Notes: generated by a model not told the origin, from the sequence alone. A stretch of DNA of 64,000 bases from Perognathus longimembris pacificus (GCF_023159225.1 NC_063161.1:120442958-120506957); one strand, 5' to 3'. Numbered from the stretch's first letter, positions 10,691-22,636 are shown. Translations and numbers: made by a program.

Positions 10691-11084
10691 ACATCACAGA
10701 TAGCAAAAGAACTTTACTTATTTCTTTATGATTAGATCTTTAATATTTATTATTTCAGTCTTCTGCCATGTATTCCATGACTTCAACATTTTTTTTCCTT
10801 ATTAATTCAATGTATTCAGTTAACTTTTAGTAGTTGTCAATTGGAAGTCAGGCATGGATTTTGGTACTCTGAAACCAGGACACAAATATAAGATGTTTCT
10901 AATATTCTCATTTATTTCAGAACATTTTATAATTATTGACTCGTGTTGATAGGTTCTTCTCACAAATGAAAGCTTATTTAAGCATATAATAATAAACCCT
11001 GGTTATTCAATTATGTCTGTTTTAGAATGAAAAAAGTCCTACTCATGACTTTTCTAGTAATCTCTACTTGGGCGGCGGGGGGAG

Positions 11085-11255
11085 AGATGCTAGGCCCTAG
11101 TAGCTTACCCCTCTAATTCTAGCTCCATCTTTGATTTACCAGCAAGAAATCCTCAACCGTAGTCATGGCTCAAGCAGTAGAGGGCTAGCTGTGAGAAAAA
11201 CTGAGGGAGAGGTCAAAATTCTGTGTTCAAGACCTATATCTAGTATATATTTTTT
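11085..11255 (+). mobile_element. Degenerate B1-like/Geo SINE
   Basis: A remnant of the left arm (TCTAATTCTAGCT) and a Geo-like right arm (TCATGGCTCAAGCAGTAGAG). Old and internally deleted. Confidence 0.6.
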
Positions 11256-11408
11256 TAATTAAAGAAGATGAAATCATTTGCTAAAACCACAACCAAGGAC
11301 TGAAAACTTTCAAATGATAATTTCACATTTTAGGACTATAAATGGCCAAATTTGGAGTACTTTGAACCTTTAAATGTATCTACAAATACACAGTAATAAG
11401 TTTTTGTG

Positions 11409-11630
11409 TGTGCTAGTACTAGGATTTGAACTCATGGCCCAGGCTCTGTCCCTGAGCTCTGTTCCTCCAGGCTAGCAAGCACTCTACCACTTGAGCCACT
11501 GGCTTTTTGTGGTTAATTAGAGATGAGTGTCTCCCAGATTTTTCCTGCCAAAAATGTCTTCAAATTGCAATCCTCAGATATCAGCTTCCTGATTAGTGAG
11601 AATTGCAGGTGTCAGTCACCAGCACCCAGA
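11409..11630 (-). mobile_element. B1-like/Geo composite SINE
   Basis: Reverse complement Geo unit (TCTACCACTTGAGCCACTGG), then a B1-like left arm (TTAATTAGAGATGAGTGTCT, CCTCAGATATCAGCTTCCTG). Confidence 0.8.
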
Positions 11631-11821
11631 ATAATATTTTGTGAAATACAGAAAAGGTTAAAAATAAAAGAGCTTTTGGTTTGTTTTCTTAAAGAAAAAT
11701 ACTAGCTAATACAGTAGTAATGAGAGACTTGTAAAAGTCATTATTTTTCTGCCTCTGATATAGTAATCAATTTAGTCAAAACTTGTCACTATATGGGGAA
11801 AGATGATTGAATGGTGTTTTT

Positions 11822-12035
11822 TTTTTCTTCTTTACTGGAATCTGAACTTAGGGCTTGGTGCTTACTAGGCAAGCATTATACCACTTGAGCCATGCTCTCA
11901 GCTCTTTTTGTGTTACTTTAGTTTTCAGTTGGGGCCAGACCCTATTGCTTGAGCTAACTTCAGATCAAGTTTCTCTTACCTCCATATTCCACATTGTTGG
12001 GATCACAGGTTTGGGTCACTACTCTTGACTGAAAG
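11822..12035 (-). mobile_element. Old ID/B1-related SINE
   Basis: GGCAAGCATTATACCACTTG followed by TTTCAGTTGGGGCCAGAC and GTTGGGATCACAGG match a reverse-oriented composite, strongly diverged. Confidence 0.55.
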
Positions 12036-12047
12036 TTTGTTTTGTTT

Positions 12048-12212
12048 TGTTGCTGAACTTTGGGCTTAGGTACTGTCCCTGAGCTCCATTTTGCTCAATG
12101 CTAGCTTTCTGCCACTTGAGCCACAGTGCCACTTCTGGCTTCTTCTATGATTAATAGAGATAAGAGTCTCAGAGGCTTTCCTGCCTGGACTGCCTTCAAA
12201 AACAATCCACTT
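12048..12212 (-). mobile_element. B1-like/Geo composite SINE, 5' truncated
   Basis: Reverse Geo unit (TACTGTCCCTGAGCTCC, TGCCACTTGAGCCACAGTGC) followed by part of the B1-like arm (GAGATAAGAGTCTCAGAGGC). Confidence 0.8.
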
Positions 12213-12284
12213 TTGAACTTGGGATTGAAATATTTTTAAATACATTATTTGCATGGTTTTATCATCTCACTCCACAGTCTACAT

Positions 12285-12850
12285 AGCCCTTTAAATGGAG
12301 AAATCTAGTGTACACAACTTCAACAGGTAATCAAACTGAACATCACTAATAACAGGAAGATGTAATCTCCATCCTATTGTGGTCCGTACAACCCCACCTC
12401 TACCTACTCCTATGAAAAGCTTATCCCTAAATCTAACTATGATAAAGGAAACATCAGACAAATCTAAATTGTATGGAGCACTTTACAACAAAAGTGACTT
12501 AATCAACAAGCCAGTATCATAAGGGCCAAAAGGAAAAACAAATGTGAAAATGTGTTTCAGATTATAGCTGGCTGAAGAAACATGAAAGTTAAATATAATG
12601 CTAAATACTTAAACTAGATTCTAAATCCAAAAAATGCACACAAACAAAAATCAGCCTAAAGAAAATTCTTGAAGAAGTTACAACAAGTTAAAACATACTA
12701 AATATCAGATGGCACTATTGTATCAAGGTTAAATCTGTTTAATGTATTAACAGTGCTATGATGGTAGAAGAAACTCTTCTAATTTGTAGGAAATAAACAT
12801 GGGAGAGCTTAGAGGTATCATGATATCTATAATTCACTCTCAAGTAGGTC
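12285..12850 (+). mobile_element. Old LINE-derived repeat (L1M/HAL1-like 3' end)
   Basis: GAAACTCTTCTAATTTGTAG and CATGATATCTATAATTCACT resemble the 3' end of ancient mammalian LINE families as I recall them. The subfamily cannot be named without an alignment. Confidence 0.4.
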
Positions 12851-13149
12851 AATTAAAACAGGGAAATAAGCAGCGCACTGTGACTGAAACACATAATCCC
12901 AGATACAGAGGCAGAATAGGGGGATCACATTTCAAGGGGGAAAAAAGAAGTTACTTCAACTCTATCTCAGTGACTGAGCAATGTGCATGACTGTTATCTC
13001 AGTTAGGGAGGAAGCACAATGACTGGGCACAGTGACATGGATTTGGCCTATCATCTCCAGGAATACAGGGGATTGAAGTAGAATGGAAGTAGAAGAGAAG
13101 CCCAGGCTGACATTTGAATAAAGCCAGCTTCTTCCTCAAAAATAACCAA

Positions 13150-13250
13150 TGCAAAAAGGGGCTAGAGGTGTGGCTCAAGAGATAGAGCACCTTCCTATTA
13201 AGAGTGAGTCCCTAAGTTCAATCCCTAGTAACACCAAAAAAGGAAAAGTA
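13150..13250 (+). mobile_element. Degenerate ID-like SINE monomer
   Basis: GGGGCTAGAGGTGTGGCTCA has a tRNA A-box-like segment. AGTTCAATCCCTAG resembles the B box and is followed by an A-rich tail. Confidence 0.65.
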
Positions 13251-13263
13251 TCTGGAACATTTT

Positions 13264-13480
13264 GCCAGGTGCCAGTAGCTCACACCTAGCTATTGAGGAA
13301 GCTGAGACTACAGAGGATGAAGGTTCAAGATCAACCTAAGCAGAAAATGTTAACTAGACTCCATCTCTAAAATAACAAGTAAAAGGCATAGCTGGAGATG
13401 GCTGACATGATGGAATGCTAGACAAGCAAGCACAAAACCTTCTGTTCAAACCCAAACACCACCAAAACCAACAAGGCTAC
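13264..13480 (+). mobile_element. Old B1-like/Geo SINE
   Basis: AGGTGCCAGTAGCTCACACC and TATTGAGGAAGCTGAGAC mark the left arm. The right arm is degraded. Confidence 0.65.
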
Positions 13481-13559
13481 CTAACAAAGAAATGAAAATG
13501 TAAAAAGAAAAACATATACAAAAATAAAATGAGTGGCATGGGAAAAGAATTTCAGAGGT

Positions 13560-13760
13560 CCAGCTAGGTGACAATGGCTCATACCTGTAACCTTAGCCAC
13601 TCAGGAGGTCAAGAGTTGAGGAATGAGGTACGAAGGCAGTCTGGTGAAGAAACTGAAAATCCCAAATGTGGAGCCCTGGCACAGGGGTAGAGTGCTCACT
13701 TTGAGCAAACAAACCTAAGAGACAGCTCCTAGACCCTTAGTCCAGGCCCCATACTAGCAT
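13560..13760 (+). mobile_element. B1-like/Geo SINE leading into AC microsatellite
   Basis: Left arm GCTCATACCTGTAACCTTAG, then a Geo-type arm (GGTAGAGTGCTCACTTTGAG). Its tail runs into the AC repeat at 13761. Confidence 0.75.
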
Positions 13761-13815
13761 ACACACAGACATAGACACAGACACACACACACACACATAG
13801 ACACACACACACACA
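13761..13815. repeat. Imperfect (AC)n microsatellite
   Basis: AC units interrupted by ATAG steps, directly at the 3' end of a SINE. Confidence 0.9.
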
Positions 13816-13867
13816 AAAATGGGAGCAATCTTGAGACTCTATGTCCAAAATACCCAGCAAAACAGCA

Positions 13868-14010
13868 GGACTGGAGGCATAGATGAAGTGGTAGAGTATC
13901 AGCTGAACCAGGAAACCAAGCATGAGTGAGGGCCTGAGGAGTGAATCCAGGGTCCTACATTTGCTAAGCAAACAGTTTAACACCAAGCTGTATCCTTGGT
14001 TCAAGTTTTT
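13868..14010 (+). mobile_element. Degenerate ID/Geo-type SINE
   Basis: AGTGGTAGAGTATCAGCTGA and GAGGAGTGAATCCAGGGTCC resemble the tRNA-like monomer. Boundaries are uncertain. Confidence 0.4.
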
Positions 14011-14019
14011 TGTTGTTGT

Positions 14020-15560
14020 TGTTGTTGTTTTTTTTACAAAAACAGTTCAAATTAACTCCACCCCATGACCAGGTTGAAGCTTTTATCTACTTTAAAACTT
14101 CTCCCTACCTTTCTCCCTACCACCAACTGTTTTTTTTTTTTTTTATTAAAAAACGTGATGGCTTTTGATTGACATTTTTGAGGTCAGCATCTTTCATAAT
14201 CTCAGCTTTTCTGGGTCAATGAAGGACTCCAAAAAGGAGCAAGACACTTGACATGGGTTTAGCATGCCCTGCTGAACTAGTGACAATATTTTCAGGGACT
14301 GTTCTTTCAAAAGTAAATGCTGTGTATGAAAAATTTCCCTCATGAGATTACAGCAATTTAAAGGTCATTCAATTCGACAAACGGCTTAATTGTGCCCCAT
14401 TAAACATTTCTCAAAGAGAAGTGTATGTGTGCATGTGTGTGTGTGTGTGTGTGTATAATAGCAGTCAAAGACTGTCAATATCTACATTGTCTAACTTAAA
14501 AAGATATTTTTTTTTCATGGCTCTCATCACTGACCCAGTGGATAATGCTCTGACTTTCCTCTTTTATTGCTCAAGGGCAGGTAAATGAGTGACCTTGGTT
14601 CATTTGGAAGCCATTCAGTGTTTTTACTCTCAATTAATATTTTCTTTAAAGGTCACCTGCCTCTGACACCTGTCAGATCACCTCTTCTCAGAATCAGGAA
14701 CAGGACCATTTGTGATCAAGTAATGCCAACACGATGTCTGAAGATTGGCCAGCATTTCCAATATATGGCAGATGAACAAATTGCTTTCTAGGTTCTCATT
14801 TTAGGTCCAGGATCTCTATGAACACTTATTTTTTTTGCAATCAATTACCAGGGGGAGAAATGCTGAAAGAGTAAATTAAAATAAAAACAGAGAGCTCTGA
14901 ATTTCCTTTCTATTTTGAGAGAGAATGCACAAAGGCAGCACTCATTCCTTAAAATGTCTTTCCAGAGTAAAGACAACTGTGGAGTAAAAATAGGGAGGGG
15001 AAACACAAGCCCTAAGTAAAGAATAAATAAGCAAAATAAACCCAAACCACTTTAAGACAAAAAAAATTTCAAACTAGACCACAAAACAGAATGTATAGAG
15101 ATTCTAATAACAGGATGGTGAAAACTCCTTTTAATGTTAACAGAAAAGCATTTAGAGTTTGGTTTCAAATTTTATTCAGCAACCCCATGTGAAAGTGGTA
15201 ATTGCCTATAACATAGTCTACATATCATTTTTCAGTTGTCATACTGCGGTTCTTACTCATACCATGGTTGGTTATTCTATGAATGAAGGTACCAAATGTA
15301 TCCTTTTGAGACTGTCAGACCTCTTAAGCTTTCCTTCAATCAAGATCTCCTAATTCTCTTATTCAATCCTGCATTTAAAACCATATACTGGCCTTACTCC
15401 ATGCCAGATACTTTGATTAGAAAGCTCATGATACAGTCTGACTTTGAGCCAAAACTAAGTTTGAACTAAAGGTAATGATCATGTGCACATGGCAAGAAAA
15501 GCTATAAAGAGTTTTCAGATTACAGTGCAAAACAACCTTGTTATCTTCCCTTCATTTTCT
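14020..15560. other. Mostly single-copy block, candidate conserved noncoding DNA
   Basis: Repeat-poor apart from short GTT and GT runs (14013-14037, 14421-14455). The 14160-14400 segment keeps two CpGs (near 14373) in a CpG-poor setting. No exon-like frame was found. Confidence 0.5.
14421..14455. repeat. (GT)n microsatellite
   Basis: GT units with one CA interruption. Confidence 0.9.
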
Positions 15561-15564
15561 TTTT

Positions 15565-16010
15565 TAAATATATATATATACATATATAATTGTTTTTGTA
15601 TAGATGATATACAGAGGGGTTACAGTTACATAAGTCAGATCATGAGTACATTTACTTTTGAACCATATCATTCCTTCCCTCACTGTCTCCCAATTTTTCC
15701 TTTCCATCCCCACCCACAAGTTATATAGTTCATTTTCCACATAGTGTCTAGTAAGTACCATTGCTGCATTTGCTCACCCTTTGTCCCACCCTAGCTGTGC
15801 CCTCCCACTCTTCCAAATACAAATAAACAAGACAAAAGACAACAAAAACTGCAACAACAACAATAAAATATCTCTCGTTTTGATTTCTTGGAGTTCATTT
15901 CAAAAACAATATATGATCATATGCACATAACTATTGGTTCACTCCTATGAAAGCCTCTTTTGGTCTCATTTTGTGACCATCTAGAAACCTGTTTAATTTA
16001 TCATGTCCCG
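15565..16010 (-). mobile_element. L1 3' untranslated region fragment
   Basis: Matches the L1 tail copies elsewhere in this window (19465 and, reversed, 23250-23630): AGGGGTTACAGTTACATAAG, the CCCTCACTGTCTCCCA tract and ATGCACATAACTATTGGTTC. Minus orientation, 5' truncated. Confidence 0.85.
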
Positions 16011-16439
16011 GTGTTTCCTTTTTGTTTTTGTTTTGTTAATCATTCAGTGTATTCAACTTCCTTTTCTTTTATTTGGAGCTAGGGTTTGTGTTTTGTCTTC
16101 CTTGACTCAGCAACCTCATATGGTTTGTTGTTGTTGTTTGTTGTTAATTTTATAGCTAGACACTCAGGATTTAATTTGTGTGTATATATGTTTTAGTTGG
16201 GGGACAATAGGAACAAACTAACATTCTTCTAATTAAGAGTAAATCAGCTATTATGATATTTATGGATAAAATGGTTTTTCCTTCTGGATTTACCAATTTG
16301 TAAATCAGTTTATGGAACAGTAGAAAAATACAAGTAGGAAAAGAATAATCAGTTTCTGTGACATTACAGACTGATTGAATAAATACCTTTTGTATACCTA
16401 TTATGAACAAAATGCATAGAATTACATTGTGTGTATGTA

Positions 16440-16662
16440 TGTTTGCCAGAACTGAAGCTTGAACTCAGTGTCTTGAGCTCTTACTAGACTTTTCCTTCAC
16501 CACTGGCACTGTACCATCTAATTCATGACTCTAGTTGTGGCTTTTTGCTAGTTTCTTGGAGATAAGAGTCTCCACATTTATCTATTCAAGATGGTTTTGA
16601 CCCATTCTCCTCAGATCTCAGCCTCCTGAATAGCTAGAATTACAGACACGAGTCACTTTGAA
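16440..16662 (-). mobile_element. B1-like/Geo composite SINE
   Basis: Reverse orientation, with GGAGATAAGAGTCTCCACAT and CCTCAGATCTCAGCCTCCTG from the B1-like arm and a diverged Geo arm. Confidence 0.75.
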
Positions 16663-16884
16663 ATGTTAATTTGGGGCAAAGGAGGACTAGGGATCATACC
16701 AGGGACATGCTCATGATCAGTGTTTTATCACTATGAATGTTGGTTGAAGAAAAAAAGATGTCTGTATGAGAGAAAAAAGAAAGAGTGTACAGAAAAAGGA
16801 AAACTGAAGATTATATCGGGAAATAAGGAAATCTTGTAAAAGGCAATGTTGAAAACCTTGGATTTTAGCTTTTAAATTTCTTGA

Positions 16885-17185
16885 GCTAGGCATGTTGATA
16901 CATGCTTGCAATCCCAGTAATCCTATCAGTCTAGAGGCCAAAACCATGAACAGCAGAGCAGAGTTCTGGTGGATTACTACAACCCTGTAACTCTAGCTAC
17001 TCAAGAAGCTACAGTCTGAGGATCCTGGCTTGAAGCCAACTCAGACAGAAAAGTCTATTTCCAATTAATCAGCAAAAAGCTGGATGTGGAGTTCTGCTTC
17101 AAGTGGTAGAATACCAGCCTTAAGCAAAAAATCTAAGCAAGAGTGAGAGGCCCTGAGTTCAAGTCCCAGTAGCAACACAAAGAAG
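16885..17185 (+). mobile_element. B1-like and B1-like/Geo SINEs in tandem
   Basis: A partial left arm (GCATGTTGATACATGCTTGC) is followed by a fuller copy (AACTCTAGCTACTCAAGAAG to CCCTGAGTTCAAGTCCCAGT) and an A-rich tail. Confidence 0.7.
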
Positions 17186-17189
17186 AAAA

Positions 17190-17930
17190 GTAAAAGAAAA
17201 AACTTTTTCTCGGTATGATATATTTTCTGAGATAATCTACCTGTTAAATAACAAGAAAAAAATCAAGTAGGATAATGTGGGTGCAGACGGAATTTCACAA
17301 CAGTTTTGGAATAGAGAAACAAGGGCATTTCTCATAACAGAGGGAGGGCTCTCACATTGCTGATGAAAGCCATGATCACAGGAGCAATGACTCCCAGTTG
17401 GGATGAATCAGAGCACGGCTCACTTTCACCCTGGCATCAGTCCTTAACCTCATTCTTCCCATCCTCTAATATTTTAGCATATTGGTCATTTTGAAAAACT
17501 GCTTTATATTGCATGGATAGAAACTCTAGAAAAATTGGATATGCAGATAATTGCTAAGACTTCATTACTTAATTTTACAGATTTGGAGTCAAGAGTTCAG
17601 TGAACTAATATGTAGATAAGTAAAAATGCTGTCAAATATATTAAATTAATCTTAGAAGTTCTTTTTAAATTTTCAACATAATGACCTGAATATATATTGG
17701 CTAAACCTACTATTTAATGTCAAAGATAAAATGATTTAACTGTTGGGTACAACTAATCATATTTGGCAATAGTAGGAGTAGAATCAATTCTGAGCCAACC
17801 ACATTTCTCAGAGAAAGATCTTTGGCATCAGAGGTTGTGTCCAATTGGCAGGGATTAGGAGCAGCTGACATTCCTACACTAACAAAATTGAGACATTGTA
17901 TCCTATAGTAATTATAGAAAAAAATACATT
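17190..17930. other. Single-copy intergenic block
   Basis: No repeat family or exon recognised. Confidence 0.45.
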
Positions 17931-17931
17931 T

Positions 17932-18012
17932 TTGGTGGTTCTTTGGGATCATCCCGGGGCCTCACACATACTAAACAAACCCTTTACCATTGAGCTATGC
18001 CCCCAGCACTCA
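17932..18012 (-). mobile_element. ID-like SINE monomer
   Basis: CCCGGGGCCTCACACATACT and TTGAGCTATGCCCCCAGCAC are the reverse complement of an ID-type tRNA-Ala-related unit without a Geo arm. Confidence 0.75.
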
Positions 18013-18013
18013 G

Positions 18014-18460
18014 AATAGTATTTCATGAAACTGAAGATACACATTTAATTTGAATGACAAATAAAGATGGCCCTAAAGTAACTATTAAGACATAAATTAG
18101 CTCTATTTTCAAAACCATCAAATCAGTTGGCATGCTTGTTTTATTTCTGTAAAAACGCAGTTTTCTAAGAATTTATTCTCTCATACAATAGAACTAAAAG
18201 TCTATCCTTTTTGAGTCATGACAACTCTTATCTATCAGCCACTTCAATGCCATTTTAAGGAAAAAATACCTTTTCACAAAGAAGCAAAACATTTTTAAGA
18301 ATATGAGGAAACAAGGGTGTGCGTGTGTGACTATCACCTTGAATTCTAGCACTTTGGAACTGAGGCAGGAAGATTTTGAATGAATGGCCCGGCTAGACTT
18401 GAAGGATTCATATTTTAATATACAAATTATTGTTGTTCATTGAAGAAAAGCTCACAAAGT

Positions 18461-18495
<35 letters not shown>

Positions 18496-19190
18496 ACAAA
18501 ATTAGTTGCCAAGGGCAGATGCTGTAAGGTGGTGGTCAGGGGTGGGAGGGTGCAAGTCACTGATGGAGTATAGGCTCCAGAACCTCCCTTTACCACTCAC
18601 CTCAAATAAAGATGATGGACAAAGAGTTCAACTGAGTTCAGACATATTTTGTTTCATATGATTACATTTGGGGTTTATTTGTATAAAATTACATAGTAGA
18701 CATTATGTAAATATTATGTAAAAATTTGAATTCCCTGTTTCTTCTGGAGAAGACAAAATCACATGGTCCTGCCATGCAGAGCTCAATCAGGAAGGGCAAA
18801 GAGGATCAAATATTCAGACCTATGCTTTCTCACACCTTGGCAGGCAGCAAACCATTTGCCATTTGTGGCACCTCAGGGAGAAGGGCTTCAGATTCATGCC
18901 ACCTACTAACCATACCCTGTTTGATTAACAACAAGCAAGACCCAACAGCTTCAGAGCTGTAGGTCATTAGTAATACTGTCACCTCATCTTAACCTGAGAT
19001 AAAATAAAGGTTGGCTGGTCAATCACTTTTGATGATCTTCCTATTCTTTATGATTCTTTTGCTAAACTTACTGAGGGCAACAACATAATCTTAGATGTGT
19101 ACACAAGAACTAAAAAGTGTCTAGAATACCCAAACATGGATAATATTATAAGAATTTTACAAGTAATAACTTAAAAAATAATAACCAGTA
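18014..19190. other. Mostly single-copy block
   Basis: Contains the (AC)n tract at 18462-18493. A 78-codon frame at 18726-18962 (plus) has no recognised homology or splice context. Confidence 0.45.
18462..18493. repeat. (AC)n microsatellite
   Basis: Sixteen uninterrupted AC units. Confidence 0.95.
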
Positions 19191-19194
19191 ATAA

Positions 19195-19320
19195 TCAGGT
19201 GGGGTAGCTCATGTCTATAATTCTAGATATTTGGGAGAATTAGGTGAAAAGGTTGTAATTCAAAGCTAGCCCAAGCAAACATGAGCTCGCATGACCCCTT
19301 CTTAAACAATAGGTGGAGGC
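19195..19320 (+). mobile_element. Degenerate B1-like SINE
   Basis: GGTGGGGTAGCTCATGTCTA and TATTTGGGAGAATTAGGTG match a 7SL-derived left arm, diverged. Confidence 0.6.
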
Positions 19321-19449
19321 AGCAGTGTAGCTTTCATTGAGGAGATGAAGAGCCAGTTAATTAAGGGCCTTGCACATCGTGCCTGGAAACTTAGGTTCTT
19401 CTATGACAAAGTGAACCCGTTGAAATAGTTTGACCAGAGGGGTGACATC

Positions 19450-20250
19450 ATTTGTTTGTTTGTTTATTTTAATTTCAATTTTATTGTAAAGGTGATTATA
19501 GAGGGGTTAGAGTTACAGTAATAAATACATTTTTGAACAGTGTTACCCTACCCTCTCCCTCATTTTCTCCCACTCTCCCTCCTCCCCAGCCCCACTTCCT
19601 CCCCAAAATGTAAAGTTTATTTCCAACATAGTGCTTACTGAGTACCACTGTTGAATTGCTTCACACTTTATCCCAGTGTTTGTGTGATTTCTTTTCTTTT
19701 CCCCAAATCATATAAACTTATATACAAGACAACAGGTACAGAAATAAAAAGCAGCAACAATAAGGAATAAACCAAAGAAGAAAAAAGAGATAACTGCAAA
19801 CAGTACAATAAAAAACCTCCTATTTCCATTTCTTAGAATTAATTTCCATAAGCATCATTTTATATGATCCTATGCACATAGCTATTGAGCCATTGTAATC
19901 CTCCCTTAAGAATACTCTTCTTTGTTCTCTGAGTGCAAATGCTTAGTGTAATTATTTGGCTTTTACTATCCATTGGACAAACTTGTAGATTTATAGACAT
20001 ATTATAGATATTACAAATGAGGGAAGCCATGCAGCCTATGTTTCTTTGGATCTGGCTTGTCTTGCTTAATATATTTTTTTCCAAGTCTTTCCATTTCCTT
20101 ATGAATAGGGCAATGCCATTCTTTCTGATGGAAGCATAGAATTCCATTGTGTATATATATGCCACATTTTCTTGATCCATTCATCATTTGTGTAAACACA
20201 TTTTTAGAATGTTTGCCACACACAGTACCAAAAATACATACCATGTGAAG
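19450..20250 (-). mobile_element. L1, 3' end of ORF2 plus 3' UTR
   Basis: Minus-strand L1 whose tail starts near 19465 (ATTTTATTGTAAAGGTGATT). ORF2-end similarity is seen in a translated frame containing MDQENVAYIYTMEFYASIRK, the conserved segment near the L1 reverse-transcriptase C-terminus. It is truncated at the 5' end and carries frameshifts. Confidence 0.9.
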
Positions 20251-20639
20251 ACATGCTTAATAGCAAACCAATTACTAAATGGGCCTTCTGGAAGCAAGAA
20301 CTCTGAAGATACCTTCAAAGAGATTATAAACAAGTGAAAATAATTAAAAGATTTACATTTATCAAAGAAAACACATCAGGAAATATTGCCTACTCCCCCC
20401 TCATTAGTCTCTGAAGCCAATCATTAACTGCTCTTAGGGAGATTACAGTTTAGTAGAAAACAATTATATTGTGATATGTATAAAGAAACATAAAACATGA
20501 AAAGAAAAAAATTAACTTGCTTACCCAGTGTCTATTTACCATCTTTCTTGTGAAGAGAACCCTAATTTGTAAGAGATCGTATTCCCCCCCAATGGTCATA
20601 GCAATTATTTTGATCCCACTTGACATTCTGGGCCTTATA

Positions 20640-20641
<2 letters not shown>

Positions 20642-20699
<58 letters not shown>

Positions 20700-20708
20700 A
20701 AGGGGGAG

Positions 20709-20748
<40 letters not shown>
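20642..20748. repeat. Compound (GT)n-(GA)n microsatellite
   Basis: About 27 GT units (20642-20695), then a GA-rich segment ending in about 15 GA units. It adjoins a minus-oriented SINE, so it probably grew from that element's tail. Confidence 0.95.
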
Positions 20749-20750
<2 letters not shown>

Positions 20751-20960
20751 AATACTGAGGCTTGAATTTAGGGCCTTGTGCACTTATTGGCTTTTTTTCT
20801 TTCAGGCAGGTCCTCTACCACTTGACCCACACCTTCATTTCTAGCTTTTTGCTGATTAAAGAGTCTCACAGACTTTTCTGCTTGAGGTGGCTTTGAGCTA
20901 GAGTCCTCAGACTTCAGACTGCTGAGTAGCTAGGATTACAGGCATGATCTATCTTTCAAT
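20749..20960 (-). mobile_element. B1-like/Geo composite SINE
   Basis: Reverse Geo arm (GAGGCTTGAATTTAGGGCC) and B1-like arm (TGAGTAGCTAGGATTACAGG). Confidence 0.8.
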
Positions 20961-21039
20961 GTCCAGCAACCTCCTAGACTTTGTTATGAACACCTCAACA
21001 GCTAACATCTACCCCCTTCCCCTTTAGCCATGGCAGATC

Positions 21040-21330
21040 TTGGTATATGCTACAATAGAGTACAGCACAAGATGATTTCTAGGCCTAGGCCATAAAAGAT
21101 AATATGATTTCCCCCTTGATCTTTCTTGGGACCATCACACTTGGGACTCAGCCATTATACACAGTACCCGAAAGTAGGAAGACACATGAAAAGGTCATGT
21201 GTATATGTTCTACCCTCAGTTTCCACTCTATGAGTCTTCTTGGATAGCAGCCAGCATCAACTGTTCCCATGTTAATGCCAAGAGAAGCAGAGACAGCTAT
21301 CTCAGCTAGGTTTTGCCCAAATAGCATTTT
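21040..21330 (+). mobile_element. Old MaLR/ERVL-type LTR fragment
   Basis: CTTGATCTTTCTTGGGACCA, GACACATGAAAAGGTCATG and CAGCCAGCATCAACTG match the layout of ancient MaLR-like LTRs as recalled. The subfamily is not assigned. Confidence 0.4.
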
Positions 21331-21705
21331 TGTAAGGAAAATACTTTCATTTTAGGCCTTTAAGTTTTGGATTGGTTTGTCTCACAATAGATAACTGGAG
21401 GATCAACTTTAAAAAATACATTTCCCAGACTTCACTGTAGACTAAAGTAACCATGTGACATAATTCTGACAAACAAGTTACAAGAGCAAATAGCAAGGGT
21501 ATACTTAGCAAAATAAATAGGATGTACACAGAATGGGAGACGATCTTGACTAGATGTGCATCAGACCTCATATCGAAAATGTACTCAGAGCTCAAAAAAT
21601 TAAACCTTCCCAAAACAAATTCTCAAAGAAACAACAGCACAATTAATCATGGGCAGAAGACTTAAAGAGAAGCGTCTCAGAAGAAGTAATAAGAATGGCC
21701 AATAG

Positions 21706-21894
21706 GGCTGGGAATGTGGCTTGGCAGTAGAGTGCTTGCCTAGCATGCTCGAAGCCCTGGGTTTGATTCCTCAGCACCACATGTAGAAAAAGCTGGAAGT
21801 GGTGCTGTGGTTCAAGAGGTAGAGTGCTAGCCTCGAGCAAAAAAAAAAAGCCAGGGACAGTGCTCAGGATCTGAGTTCAAGTCCCAGGACTGGC

Positions 21895-21899
<5 letters not shown>
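21706..21899 (+). mobile_element. IDL-Geo SINE inserted in L1
   Basis: Full ID-like plus Geo unit. An 8-bp duplication GCCAATAG lies at 21698-21705 and again at 22017-22024, beyond the adjoining microsatellite. The insertion interrupts L1 ORF2. Confidence 0.92.
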
Positions 21900-21926
<27 letters not shown>

Positions 21927-22016
21927 GTGGGGAGAGAGAGGAAGGAAGGAAGGAAGGAAGGAAGGAAGGAAGGAAGGAAGGAAGGAAGGAAGGAAGGAAG
22001 GAAGGAAGGAAGAAAA
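21900..22016. repeat. GA / (GGAA)n microsatellite grown from a SINE tail
   Basis: AGAA and GA units followed by about 17 GGAA units (21941-22011). It lies between the SINE body and the right-hand target duplication, so it developed from the SINE tail. Confidence 0.93.
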
Positions 22017-22125
22017 GCCAATAGACACATGAAGAGATGTTCAACATCTCTGTCCATAAAAGGAATGCTAATCAAATCAACATTGATATTCCAACTCACC
22101 CCAGTTAGAATGCCCACTATCATAT

Positions 22126-22636
22126 ACATGATGGGATTGTATGCTTCCCTCATTCATAATAATTAGTACATGTCTAAGATAGTCCTAGCAGATGACCATG
22201 ATAGCTCAATAGCTATGTACATATGATCGCATAAGATGACACTAAGCAAAATGATCTCCAAAATATGGGAACAAGTGGTTTATCCTTGATGTTGTTACTT
22301 TTAAGGTACTATGTGAAATTATTTCTTTTTTCTTCTGTTCATTTGCCCTATAATCTAACCCCAGTTGTCACTGTATTTGATTCTGGTACCCTGGGTATTT
22401 TATATATGTTTGTCTGAATTAGTAAGGGAAGGGGAACATTACAATGATGAGACAAAGGGTAAAAGGCAAACCAACACAACAGCAATACTTACAAGACAAT
22501 ATGTTACAAACTGTACAACTCAGAGGGGTAATAAGTTGGATGAAAAATGTACTCACTACTTAACATATATAACTGTAACCCCTCTGTACATCACCTTGAA
22601 AAAAAGTTATTAGTTAAAAAAAAACAACACTAACAA
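22126..22636 (+). mobile_element. Younger 5'-truncated L1 nested in the older L1
   Basis: 3' UTR-type sequence (TTCATAATAATTAGTACATG, ATAGCTCAATAGCTATG, TAACCCCTCTGTACATCACC) ends in A-rich DNA near 22610-22636. It matches the L1 tail at 57545-58030. The flanking ORF2 sequence continues across it. Confidence 0.8.
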
